From Mucidula mucida (taxonomy: Eukaryota; Basidiomycota; Agaricomycetes; Agaricales; Physalacriaceae): 64,000 nt of DNA. Below the pieces are notes generated by a model, which did no database searches, had not been told where the DNA came from, and saw only the letters and a list, made by a program, of their open reading frames with translations. Positions within the stretch are counted from its first letter, which is position 1. Each line of letters starts with the position of its first letter. The DNA lies in assembly GCA_015501055.1 (NCBI GenBank), contig JADNYV010000001.1, forward strand, positions 62,001-126,000, given 5' to 3'. Shown here in pieces: positions 45,618 to 56,863 of the stretch. The position numbers were made by a program, and so were the translations under genes.

Positions 45618-47803
45618 TAGAGTCGGACGCGAGTATAGAATAAAAAAAGTACTCACGAATAAACTCATACTCATCATGCAAGCCAAGAGTATACTCGCAC
45701 GTGAGTAGAGTAGAGTCTAGAGTCTATGGTGAGTCTAGAGTTTCAGTTTGGGGCCACGAATACTCGATAGACTCATACTCATAAATATTCGTGAATACTC
45801 ATGAGTATTCTTATATTCGTGAGTATTCGTGAGTATTCAGCTCCTAATATATATTTTTTGAACAAAATGAACCCCGTGAGCATCGACATCTTGCGTTCTG
45901 TTTTTGAATCTTGTCTAATCCATTCCTAGATTATCAAGATTGGCCATCGGTGTTCCCGCAAGAGTCCGATGCAGAAGGCTCTCGGCGCCCTCTGCAAGAA
46001 ACGGGGACTCACCGCTCGCAAAATGGTGAAGCGTGTGGCCACCCGCTGGAACACCATGCACAACGTCATCAATCGTGCGATACTCCTCAAGAAACCACTC
46101 AACACCCTCTGCTCTGCTCCAGAATGGAACGACTCTCGACCCCCCACTTTGCGTATGAAGCGGTTCTTCCTGGTGGAGTCGGAGTGGCACATTTTGGAGT
46201 CGTTGCTCCCCACTTTCAAGGTATGTTCTTTATTGTGTTCGGTTTTTATTGTCTCATGACATTTGCAGCGTCTCCAACGTGCGACAGTGCTTCTCTCGTC
46301 GAGCAAGTACTCCACGCTGCACGAAGTCATTCCCGTGTTCGACCTGCTCACCAAGGGTCTCGAGAAGCAGCTGCTTCGAACGGACATCCCCGTCGTGGTC
46401 CGCAAGGCTGTCCAGCGCGGCCTCATCGTTCTGGACAAGTATTACTCCAAAACGGATGATTCCGTGATGTGGAAGACTGCGATGCGTGAGTTTTCTCTCT
46501 TTTGGTTCAACCGCTTGTTAATTTTTGGTTTAGTGCTACACCCGAAGCATCGCGGGCACTACTTCACGAATCAGAAGTGGGAGCAGGCGTGGATCGATAC
46601 CGCTGTCAGCGCCGCTCGCAAAGTCTGGCAAGAGGATTACAAGCCACTCATCAAGGCAGTCCCACCTCCGCCCGAGGTTGATTCGGACGACGACGCCTAC
46701 GATATCTATGCTGCAGTTCATTCCTTCCCAGCCGTGTCTCAGACAGATCCATTCGATGCTTTTATTTCAGCGGACGCCACGGATGACGATGGAATCGATT
46801 ACTGGGTTTCGAAGTCCGCACCGCACAATGCGGAGTTTATCACCCCACAACAAGCCCTTGCCCGGATGGCTCTCGACTTCTTGAGCTGTCCCGCCACTAG
46901 TACTGATGTCGAACGACTCTTCTCGCACAGTGGTCTTGTCGTCTCCAAACGACGACACAATCTCGCTGCGGACTCAATTCGAGAGACCACGATACTTGGA
47001 CAGTGGCTTGCCATTGAGGATCTTGTCCCCGAGCAGAAGATTGCGAAGTTCTTGCACAATCGGAAGTTACGGAAGAAGGATTTGAATGAGGACCTCTCGA
47101 CCGACTGGACGGATTCGGATGCAGACGCAGACGGAGGTGACGATTCCTCGGAGGATGCTGCACCGATGGATGTTTCCGATTCAGAGGTGGAGGTTGTCGA
47201 GGAGGTTGTCGAGGAGGATGAGGTTGTCGAGGAGGACGAGGTGGTTGACGAGGATGAGGTGGTTGACGAGGATGGGGATGATGTTGAGGAGAACTTGTGG
47301 ACCAAGAGGAAGGGGAAGGGCAAGGCTGTTGCACAGTCGGAGGAGATGGACTTTTCTGATTTCCGCGATGGTATGGATCCTGTCTCAGAGTTTGACACGG
47401 GTCATGATGGTGATGTTGAGATTGACGATGATGACGATGATCTCTATGAAACGATTGAGCAGGTAGTTTTGGTTCGACGGCGCAAGCCTGCTTCTTCACC
47501 TCAGGATACTACTGATATGGATGCTACTGATATGGATATAACTTGATACACTTACGACCTACTTACTTTAATCTTCACTGTCTTTATGTTTGAATTTGCT
47601 TGCTGATACGTGAGTATACTCGAGTATACTCGGATCGTACTCGAGTACTCGAATACTCGAGACTCATGAAGTACTCTCGAGTAGAGTAGATATTCGAGTA
47701 GAGTCTCGAGTGAAGACTCGAGTCTTGAGTATTGGGTTTGAGGTAAGAGTTACTCATACGATGAGTCCGAATATACTCGAGTATGGACTCGTGTCCATCT
47801 CTA
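45618..47803 (+). mobile_element. hAT derivative nested in gag
   Basis: 2186 bp flanked by the 8-bp duplication CCCAACGC (45610-45617 and 47804-47811). Terminal inverted repeats start TAGAGTCGGACGCGAG and, reverse-complemented, TAGAGATGGACACGAG (13 of 16 match). Removing the insert and one duplication restores the gag frame exactly. Both subterminal regions (about 45630-45850 and 47600-47790) are crowded with gagtactc/gagtatactc words, likely transposase-binding sites. The transposase is incomplete. Confidence 0.93.
45911..47546 (+). pseudogene. hAT transposase, C-terminal part
   Basis: Starts within a conserved RNase-H-like segment (KMVKRVATRWNTMHNVINRA, then ESEWHILESLLPTFK), with two short introns near 46219-46268 and 46483-46533. 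It continues to the dimerisation motif ALDFLSCPATSTDVERLFSH, then SGLVVSKRRHNL. A long acidic tail (many D/E/V repeats, 47100-47290) ends at TGA 47544-47546. The BED zinc finger and the first catalytic acidic residues are absent, so it is a 5'-truncated, non-autonomous form. Confidence 0.85.
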
Positions 47804-47811
47804 CCCAACGC

Positions 47812-48047
47812 CGATCACGCGACGAGATGCCACCGGTGTTACCTATAGAGGAGCCGGCAGGCCGATGGACATTGACAACGCACGTCGAAGAGGACTTTGT
47901 TTCAGCTGTGGCAAACACGGCCATGTCAGCAGGTTCTGTCCCAAGAAGGGTCGACCCCAGACGATTCGGGGCCTATGGACCGAAATGAATGACGAAGAGA
48001 AGAGGAAGTTGGCCGAAGAGCTGGGTTTTGCAAAGCTCCCGCAGTAG
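47812..48047 (+). pseudogene. Gag, 3' part with CCHC zinc knuckle
   Basis: Continues the gag frame after the hAT element: PITRRDATGVTYRGAGRPMD, then the nucleocapsid knuckle CFSCGKHGHVSRFC (C-x2-C-x4-H-x4-C), and ends at TAG 48045-48047. Confidence 0.9.
48023..48029 (+). promoter_or_regulatory. GGGTTTT -1 frameshift heptamer at gag-pol overlap
   Basis: In gag frame the bases read ..G GGT TTT, the X XXY YYZ slippery pattern, 16 bases before the gag stop. The pol frame is -1 relative to gag and open through this point (CKAPAVDAVLPEQSS). Confidence 0.6.
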
Positions 48048-49917
48048 ACGCAGTCCTGCCGGAGCAGTCATCAAGGAAAGGGTCGTCAGATGCAGAATCT
48101 ATTTACAGTACGGGTACTGAAACATCTAAAATATCATCGACGACTTTACCACCAAAACCTGCGAAAGAAAGATTTGAGCCAAATACGCCCGAGTGGATCG
48201 CACAATGGCTAAGAGAGGATGACGTGCCGAGAGCAGTGGGAATTTTGAGAGCATGGATGCCGGAGCGGAGAGAGAGAGAAGCGACGGAGGAGAAGGTGAT
48301 GGTGATCAGAGCGTTGACAAAGGAAGCCGCGGTGGAAGTTGTGACGGAGTTGAAAAAGTCGAGGAAGTACATCCGGGGAACAAAGGGGCAAGACATGAAA
48401 CTTCGAGTAACCATAGAGAGCGTGCACACAGGCTCTGAATGGGAAACAAGTGCCCTTCTTGACAGCGGAGCAATGGGTTCTTGCGTCAATAAAGAATTCG
48501 TCGAGAAGAACGGACTCCCGATCAAGGAGTTACCGGTCAAGCTCCCTGTCTACAATGCGGATGGAACCCTAAATGAGGGAGGAGCAATCGAAGGTTTTGT
48601 GGAGGTTCGAATGAAGATTGGTGATCACGCAGAAAAGATCGAGTTGGCCGTCACCAATCTTGGCAAAACAAGCATCTTTTTGGGGCTAGATTGGTTATGA
48701 TATCACAACCCCACGATCAACTGGACGGAATCCACGTTGACTTTTGATCGATGCCCAGACCGTTGCGGATACCTACCCGAGTACGACTCACCGGAAGATG
48801 AAGGAGAAGACATAGAAGAGAAGTTGGAAGAGGGAGAGCGTTTATTCTGGATGGACTGGGACAACTATCGCAAAAGCGGTGAAAAGCTGAGATCACAACA
48901 GCCTTCATCCGCTGCTGCACCTTACATCGAGGAATTTTCTGATGTATTCAGCAAGGCGGACTTTGACAAGTTACCGGAGCGAAGACCCTGGGATCACGCG
49001 ATAGAACTTACGCCTGGTTCCAAACCGGTTGACTGCAAGGTTTATCCCCTTAGTCCATCCGAGCAGAAGGCGTTAGACAAGTTCCTGGAAGAAAACATAC
49101 AGACGGGACGTATACGGCCGTCAATTTCACCTATGGCGTCACCCTTCTTCTTTGTCAAAAAGAAGGACGGAAGCCTTCGGCCAGTGCAGGATTATCGGAA
49201 GTTGAACGACATGACAATCAAGAACCGATACCCCTTGCCGTTGATTCAGGAGCTTATCGACAAGTTGAAGGGAGCAAAGGTTTTCACAAAGATGGATGTC
49301 CAATGGGGTTACAATAACATCCGGATCAAAGAAGGTGATGAGTGGAAAGCGGCGTTTAGAACAAACCGAGGCCTGTTCAAGCCCTCAGTCATGTTCTTCG
49401 GACTTACAAACTCGCTGGCAACGTTCCAATTGTTCATGAATCACATTCTGAAGGAGTTGATCGATAAAGGACATGTTATAGTTTACTTAGACGACATACT
49501 TATTTTTACGAACACATTGGAAGAACATAGGCATATTGTACGACAAGTACTAGAGATATTGCGAGTAAATAAGTTGTATTTAAAACCCGAGAAATGTAGT
49601 TTTGAGGCACATACTGTAGATTACTTGGGAGTTATTGTTGGAGGAGGAGAAGTGAAGATGGATCCGGCAAAAGTGGCCGTAGTGAAGGAATGGAAGGAGC
49701 CGACGAAGAAGAAGGCAGTACAGTCATTCCTGGGCTTCTGCAACTTCTACCGATGTTTCATCCGGGGATTTGCGGGGGTAACGAAGCCATTGACATCGCT
49801 AACCGGGAAGGGCGAATGGGTTTGGGGAGAGGAGCAGCATGAGGCGTTTAAAGAGTTGAAACGGAGGATGACGGAAGAACCCGTTCTGATCGTACCACGC
49901 AACAATGGCAAGTTTTG
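48030..49917 (+). pseudogene. Pol: protease and reverse transcriptase, with stops
   Basis: Protease has ALLDSGAMGSCVN (DSG active site) and IFLGLDWL. A TGA at 48698-48700 then breaks the frame before YHNPTINW. Reverse transcriptase follows: GRIRPSISPMASPFFFVKKK, RPVQDYRKLND, FTKMDVQWGYNNIRI, YLDDILIF (catalytic YxDD), then YLGVIVGGGEVKMDP and FLGFCNFYRCFIRGFA. A second TGA at 49915-49917 interrupts NNGKF-VEADSS. Both stops sit where Arg (CGA) would be expected, consistent with C-to-T change. Confidence 0.92.
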
Positions 49918-50756
49918 AGTCGAGGCAGATTCCTCGAACTATGCCAACGGGGCTGTTCTATCCCAGTTCGTCGAAGGCAAATGGAGACCAGTGCTTTCCG
50001 ATCTCGCGCGTTAAATGAAGTGAACGCAACTACGAGATCTATGACAAAGAAATGATGGCCATCATGGACTCAATTGATGACTGGAGGCAGTATCTTCTAG
50101 GAGCAACGGAGACGGTGGAGGTGTTTACCGATCATCAAAACCTCCAGTACTTCCGGAAGCCACAGAAGTTAAATCGGAGGCAGGCGAGATGGGTTACGGA
50201 GTTAGCGGAGTATGACATACAGATGATTCACAAGCCGGGCAAGACGATGGGGAAAGCTGATGCCTTGTCAAGGATGACAGGCCTTGAGAAGGGGGAAAAA
50301 GATAACGAAAACGTTGTTTTGCTCAAGCTGGAGTTTTTTATTTCACAAATTCAATTCTCTTTACATACAGTAGATACACCGGAGGACGAATTACTTAACA
50401 AAATCAAACAAAGAAAAGGAAACAAAGACAGATACGTACAAAAAGCATTAGAAAACAAAGAAAAAGGATGGGAAGAGAAGGAAAATGGACTTATTATATG
50501 GAAGGATCGTATTTACATACCGAAGGACAAGGAATTACGGGGAAAAGTTATCGGAATGCATCATGACGCACAGCTTGCAGGGCATCCCAGACGATACAAG
50601 ACCCTCGAGCTGATTACACGTACCTATTGGTGGCCAGGAATCAGCCGAGACGTCCGTGAATACGTAGAAGGGTGTCAAAAATGCCAGGTCACAAAGTCAC
50701 ATCGCACGAAGCCGGCTGCACCTCTTCATCCTATTGATGTGCCAAGCGAGCCATAG
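49918..50756 (+). pseudogene. Pol: RNase H and integrase zinc finger, frameshifted
   Basis: VEADSSNYANGAVLSQ is the RNase H start. Two one-base losses (near 49992 and 50021) move the frame by two before KEMMAIMDSIDDWRQYL and FTDHQNLQYF. The integrase HHCC finger reads MHHDAQLAGHPRRYKTLELI, then CQKCQ. A TAG at 50754-50756 replaces an expected Trp codon (PSEP-x-EIVGTDMIGE). Confidence 0.9.
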
Positions 50757-51974
50757 GAGATAGTAGGGACGGACATGATTGGAGAACTGCCGGAATCAGG
50801 AGGATACAACGCGATCAGCACGTTTGTGGACCATTTCACAAAGCGGTTACGCATCATACCCACACACACCACTCTGACGTCGGAAGGCATGGCCCGCATT
50901 TACCGTGATCACATTTTCCCCATACATGGGATACCACGACAGATGATACATGATCGCGGTCCACAATACCACTCGCGTTTCATGAAGGAGTTGTACCGGT
51001 TGTTGGGCATACAAGGAAACTTTACAACGACGTATCATCCACAGGCAAATGGGCAGACGGAACGGCTGAACCAAGAGATAGAACATTTCTTACGGTTATT
51101 TGTCAACTACCATCAGAACGACTGGCACAAATGGCTACCCTCTGCTGAATTCGTTTACAATGATCGAGTTCACTCGGCGACCAAAGTCACTCCGTTCTTT
51201 GCAGATATGGGCAGACATCCCTACAAAGGCACCGCTCCGAAAACGGCATCGAGAAACGAGACTGCGCAGGAGTTTGCCGATGGCATGAGGAAAACATGGG
51301 ACGAAGTGGGGTCAGCATTGAAGATGGCAAAGGAGGATATGAAACGGTTTTATGACAGGAAGCGGACAGACGCAGTAGAATACAAGGCGGGCGACAAAGT
51401 ATGGCTGGAAGGGACAAATCTCAGCACGGACCGACCAATGAAGAAGCTCAATGACAAACGCTTCGGGCCGTTCAAAGTGATCAAGAAAGTTGGGACAAGC
51501 TCTTACAAGCTCCAGATTCCTCACACGTGGAAAAGCATCCATCCCGTGTTCAATGAGGCTCTGTTGACGCCTTACCACGAGCCCCAATTTCCGACACAAC
51601 CCCAAGACACGCGTCCACCACCTGTGCTGGAAGGAGCCGAACCGGAATGGGAGGTTGAGAAAGTGGTTAATTCCCGAAAGTACCGCGGGGGTTTTCAATA
51701 CAAGGTTCACTGGAAGGGTTATGGCACACACGAGCAGACATGGGAACCGGCATGCAATCTCAAAAATGCCGACGAAGCTATCAGCGATTTCCACCAACAA
51801 TATCCGAACAAGCCAAAGCCACCCGCGCTTGCTCGCATTGAAGTCCCCATGTCGCAATTTCCATCACATCTATTCCGACCCATGCCACCGCCTGATACCG
51901 AACCCCTTGACGTCATGTTACCCTCTGCAGCCCTCATGGAGCAACTCTGGCGCAGAATGGAACCTGCGCCTTAA
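50757..51974 (+). pseudogene. Pol: integrase core and chromodomain
   Basis: Integrase DDE residues are in TDMIGELPE, IHDRGPQYHSRFMKEL and NGQTERLNQEIEHFLR. A GPF/Y-type region (KRFGPFKVIKKVG) follows. The C-terminal chromodomain reads EWEVEKVVNSRKYRGGFQYK, then VHWKGYGTHEQTWEP, whose aromatic residues would bind methylated histone tails. Ends TAA at 51972-51974, next to the polypurine tract. Confidence 0.93.
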
Positions 51975-51985
51975 GGAGGGGGTGA
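51972..51985 (+). promoter_or_regulatory. Polypurine tract
   Basis: taaggagggggtga lies immediately upstream of the 3' LTR, the expected plus-strand primer. Confidence 0.85.
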
Positions 51986-52515
51986 TGTTATGAATCGCCA
52001 TATTTTCACATTTTCACATCTTATCATATCTTATCGGGGGGCTTGTCTTATCAACCAACGGACCGTTTCATCATTTGTTTTGTCACCAATCGTACCCCTT
52101 TTCATTACCAAAGCCGTACTCATGTCGGACACACACCCAACACATGGATGACATCATACATGCTGATACCTCATGGACTTCCTATTGTATACACACCACC
52201 GACACTCGTAGCACACATGGTCGTTTCAGTATTATTACTTACATGCAGTTACCACTCGTATTTAATGGTTTCATGGACTAGTAGCATACAACACTGGGTC
52301 AAGGGCGTGGAGTTATCCCTAGCGGAAACACGTATGGACAAGGAGTCCCAAACACAGGCTTACTAGTATATAAGCAGTAGTATAGTATCATTGTACTTTA
52401 GTTCCGATCTCGTTTATACACCTGGCCTAGCCTAGTCTTACGAACGCAAACACTTTCTCTTTCAGTTCTTGCTGTGGTACCTGGTTGAGTCTTGTGGCTT
52501 AGTCAGTCGCTAACA
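51986..52515 (+). repeat. 3' LTR
   Basis: 530 bp. Differs from the 5' LTR by about a dozen substitutions and a one-base indel, clustered in 52250-52390 and mostly C/T or G/A. Confidence 0.95.
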
Positions 52516-52680
52516 GCCGCCCGTTGGGACATCCAAGAATGTCGAGTGCCCGAGCAGGATATTCTGGCCTGCCTCCTCCTGAAAATCGCGCAATTCTGGC
52601 ACATCAAACACCTCACACATCTTCTCCCGTGCCCTCGCCGCCCTCTGGGGGTCTATCTCCAATACAGGTGCAAATGGCAT
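52516..52680 (-). pseudogene. RecQ-like helicase, 5' part
   Basis: From ATG at 52680 the minus strand reads MPFAPVLEIDPQRAARAREK, then FDVPELRDFQEEAGQNILLG (the Q-motif-like FRPFQ region) and FLDVPTGG, breaking at the LTR. Joined to 43791, the Walker A becomes PTGGGKT with no base lost or gained, so the retrotransposon split the P-loop. Confidence 0.88.
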
Positions 52681-53949
52681 GCTAGGCGGGGCACCAGATC
52701 TTGTTCGCGTCGTATAGCGCGTAAAAATACGAATTTGGACAAAGTAAAAACGTAGCGCGATGCAGAATAATGAATAGTATCGTGTAGAGGTTACAATTGA
52801 GTTGGGAGAATAACTTGAAAATTCATGGTGGTGGGGAAACGACGAAGTCCCATTAAATCGTGGGAAAAAAGCTCGACCCCGCCAAACAGGGGCCGAAATG
52901 TTCCAGTCGCTTCGCCAACGATCTGATCGGCTTGGTGAAGGGACTGGTGTCGAGTCTACCAAAGTGTTGGATGTCGACAAGATTGCCCGCCGATTTCTCG
53001 GACGCCCGCCGGGCGTCGGCGATGCTGTCGGCGCGCGCCGACGCGTATCCCAGCAATGGCACGACATGGAAGCAGAAAATGGATTATTTTGATGAGGAAA
53101 AAGTCGCCTTCTAAAAGGCATCGATATGGCGAGGAGCTGTGGGCGCTATTTCCTATGTCGTTGGCCTCCATCGCAAGGGGTCGAGGTTGAGCAAGGTTGT
53201 GGTTGATATACAACGAATGGCGCAGCGTAGTAATCCTTCAAGTCGAACTGCAGGTCGTTCACATCAGGTGGTGATTGCTCGGATTCACAGGTCGTCGTTT
53301 CGGAACACGGTTGTCCGCGTAAGCCCCGATGAGAAAATTGGAGGGCCGACATCGGCACTCGGCGCTCAGCGTCGGGCCTCGGCTGTCTGCCAGCTCCTGC
53401 CGCAGTGTGCCGAGGTCATCGGAGATTCAATTTGGGTGGCGACTCGGCAGCTTTACTTCTTTTCGTGAGGATCTCGTCGAATATTGTCCAGCATATTGTC
53501 CTCTCGAGTTTTAAGCTTCAAGCTTCAAGCCTCGTGTACAGTTATTCTTAGCTCTGTATGGTCTCCACGGGAAACAATGCAAAATCCACAACTTGTTGGC
53601 CACACTGCACCAGCTTTCCGCATGGTACGGAACCCATGGAAAGCAGATATCGCCGATTCATGTAATCTCATTGGCTTCTCTCTTTCTATCTCAAACAACA
53701 ATGTGCCGACCTTTGACTCTCGGAACCAGGAACTACGCGTTCAAGGGTTTTCATCAACTCGAAGAACCTGATAGCCTACTGACTCGACATCGAACAGGAA
53801 CTTTTCACTCTCCTTTAGGAACGAGGTGTTTTGAGGTTTGGCGATGCGTGGAGTCGCTGGAGCCGAATGTTGCTCTAAATCTGTCATGGCACACCACTTT
53901 CGACGAATAAAAGGCTGCCGTCCTTCAGAGTGAGCCTAAATCAAGCATC
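52681..53949. other. Spacer with right inverted-repeat arm
   Basis: Bases 52730-52965 are the right arm of the inverted repeat shared with 42150-42276/42811-42885. The remainder to 53949 has only unsupported open frames and the P450 promoter. Confidence 0.5.
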
Positions 53950-56048
53950 ATGCAGTCCCTCTATTACTTGGTTCTCTGTGTTATCGTCACAGGCGTTCTC
54001 TATTCCCGTCGTTCTCGCTCATTTTTGCCTCTTCCACCTGGTCCCAAGGGTTTACCACTCGTTGGGAACCTGTTCGATCGCCCACTTGACCACCCTTGGT
54101 TGACTTACACCCAGTGGGCCTCCGTCTATGGGGAAATCGCTTCGTTCAGAGTACTCGGTCAACCAGTGGTCATCGTCAATTCTGGAAGAGTAGCCAATGA
54201 ACTCTTTGAAAAGCGGTCGAACATTTATTCAGACCGGCCTCGTAAGCCCCCTGTTTTCCTTCGCGAACATCGCCTAGCTGACTTTTCGACTACCAGCTTT
54301 CCACATGGCGGCTGACTTGATGAAATGGAGCTGGAATATCGTCTTTATGCGATATTCCGACAAGTGGCGGTAAGCCATGCTTTGGACCACGGCCCTTCCC
54401 GGCGTCTTGATCTTTCCTTAGCATTCACCGTAAAACCTTCCACCAGTACTTTCAGACTAACAAGGTTTCGGCGTTTCACCCGATCCAAATGAACGCCACG
54501 GTCTCCTTCCTGCAGCACATGCTCAAATCACCAGACAATTTTTACAGTCATGTTCGCAAGTAAGTCCTTTCGTTCTCTGAGCGCATCATGATCTTGATAA
54601 AAACGCAAGTCACTCTGGCACTATCATTCTACGTATCATATACGGATACGACTCCCAGGGTGCCAGGAACGTTTATGTCGACCTTGCGGATCGCGCTCTA
54701 CGGGATGCAGGTTGGGGCATGATACCTGGTAACTATCTTGTTGATTATGTTCCTATGCTTAAAGTTCTTCCATGTAAGTTCTGGTCACCTTATCAATGTT
54801 GTTGATCAAGTCCTAGCATCGCCCTAGCTTGGTTCCCATTCGCATCATTCAAGCGCCAGGGTGAAAAGGCAGGCAAATCATCTCTCGAACTGATCAACCA
54901 GCCTTTCGAATTAGCTGAAGATGAAAATGTACGTGGTGTGTTTCTACTGCATCGTTGTTTATAATCTTCACATCGCTGTAGATTGGATCTGTCCCTTGCT
55001 TCGTCTCCGAGACCATGGCGAAGCTTCAACTAAATAATGACAATGAAGACTTTATGGAAATTGTCAAGAACTGCGCCGGTGTTTCTTTTGCTGGTAAGCT
55101 CCTACTCATCATCGTCTTGGATGTGTGTTGACGATACCTCTTCGGCAGGTGGTGCAGACACAGTACTTGCATCTCTCTTTGAGTCTTTACATCTTCTAAT
55201 GACTCTGTTTAGACGGTTTCGGTCACCCTTACCGTGATCCTTGCGATGCTCAAAAACCCCGAACTTCAAATGCGCGCACACAGAGAACTGGATGCCGTCG
55301 TTGGAAGAGACCGCATCCCGAATTTTGAAGACAAGGAGAATCTACCCTTCATCAACGCCATATCTATGGAGGCGATGCGTTGGCGACCCGTCCTGCCACT
55401 TGGTAGGATTCTCCCTGTCCGTTACCGATGCTGTTATCTGACGTTTCTGCGAAGCGGTCGCACACGCCTGTCTTTCAGACGACGTATTCGAAGGGTACTT
55501 TATCCCCGGAGGTGAGTCGATCGCTTTTTTGGCTCGTCAATACTATGCCTTAATGTGAGAGCATAGGTACAACAGTGTTAGGTAATGCATGGTTAGTAGT
55601 CTTTCCGTTGCATTATCTTAAGATCGTTTCCCTTACCGCAAGTAGGGGCATTCTACACGACGAAAAGGTCTACCACGACGCTGAGGCCTTCAATCCGGAT
55701 CGGTTCATGGGTCCTCGCCCAGAGCCTGACCCTTCCACAATGGGGGCGTTTGGCTTCAGTCGGCGGATCTGCCCCGGACGATACGTTGCAATCGACTCTG
55801 CTTATGTCGCGATTGCCGGCCTCCTGTGGGCGTTCACGATCAGCAGCGCTCAAGACGAGAATGGGAAAGATATCGAGGTCGACGAAACCGCGTATGAAGA
55901 TGGCATTCTTTCGTATGTTGCCTTTTTGGAAGCGATCTCCCGCATGACTAACAGACAGTGCAGGCATCCCGTACGTTTCGAGTGCAAGATTGTACCCCGA
56001 TTCCCGAAGGTGGAGAGCGTGGTGGATGCCACTGACCGTTTTATGTGA
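53950..56048 (+). CDS. Cytochrome P450, copy 3
   Basis: Starts MQSLYYLVLCVIVTGVLYSR (anchor), LPPGPKGLPLVGNLFDRP (hinge), then ELFEKRSNIYSDRP, MRYSDKWR, ILRIIYGYDSQGARNVYVDL, CFVSETMAKLQL, VSVTLTVILAMLKNPELQMR, LPFINAISMEAMRWRPVLPLG (ExxR as E-A-M-R), FNPDRFMGPRPEPD and FGFSRRICPGRYVA (heme loop). Ends DATDRFM, TGA at 56046-56048. About ten introns at the same positions as the minus-strand copies. It appears intact. Membrane-bound monooxygenase of the endoplasmic reticulum by family; substrate unknown. The mobile-element nest separates it from copies 1 and 2, and its opposite orientation points to an inversion or inverted duplication. Confidence 0.87.
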
Positions 56049-56863
56049 TGTGTGATGCCTGCGCCTACAAAGATTCCGTGTAAAAGTTATACTTGTGTTG
56101 ACTACCGTTGAATGCGAAGAAACCATATTTGTTGAGAGCTTTGATATGAAGAAATCATTATTCCCACTAGCATGTATGTAACTGGGATGCAATAACGTGT
56201 TTCAATCACCGCCGGCATCTGAATCTTGAACGACCATGATCTCAACCTTTTCCCCCGCTTTGCGTCCAATGCTCCAAGCTTCTATTCGCCTATACTGCTC
56301 TATTCTGAACCATGGAGGCCTCCAAGCATCTTCGTCTTAGGGCTGGACTGGGCTGCGAAACTCAAGAGGGACAACATGCCAGCTCGCCGATAGTCGTCCA
56401 CAGCTGTCCACTGAATTTGAGGACATCGCACGAGTAATAGGATCTGGCTATATCTCCAAGAAGCTAGGCTGGAACTCGCTTTGCTGATATTCGCGTGTTT
56501 ACAATACTCAATGGAACAACAGTCATTGGACCATCAAATGCGACTCGGAATCGTATGTGTGTACCTTGCGACGCCGCTCCGTTTGGGTCTAACACTCAAA
56601 GGCTAGCCTCCCAAGACTGGTAAAGTCAAGATCTCAGAACGGTGTCTATCGAGTAGCATTGGCAGCTGCAAAACGTCTCTATCTATATCGAGTCGCACTT
56701 TCAAGCTTTTCAGTGGACGTTCAGACTACTTCTGAGGCGCACCGAGCGAACATATATCGGAGCGAAAGCCTGTCCAAATATCGACATTTGGGTTTATTCT
56801 ATGGCTATATAATTCGACGGTCTATTCATTTCGCTCTATCGCTCTTCCCTTCATGCCACCATC
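56049..56863. other. Intergenic, about 815 bp
   Basis: The 3' flank of the P450 and 5' flank of the next plus-strand gene. No gene or repeat recognised. Confidence 0.35.

Larger units (their letters stand above)
43797..52515 (+). mobile_element. Full-length Ty3/gypsy chromovirus with nested hAT element
   Basis: An 8.7-kb element with two LTRs, flanked by the 5-bp duplication GCCGC (43792-43796 and 52516-52520). Order: LTR, gag, protease, reverse transcriptase, RNase H, integrase, chromodomain, polypurine tract, LTR, which is the Ty3/gypsy order. Without the 2186-bp nested hAT insert it would be about 6.5 kb. The LTRs differ at roughly a dozen positions by eye, nearly all transitions. The pol region carries three stop codons and two single-base deletions, so this copy cannot move on its own. 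Confidence 0.95.

Noticed and set aside
46897..47499. 200-codon minus-strand open frame rich in His/Pro/Arg
   Set aside because: It is the antisense shadow of the acidic transposase tail (GAG/GAT repeats read backwards); no domain or start context.
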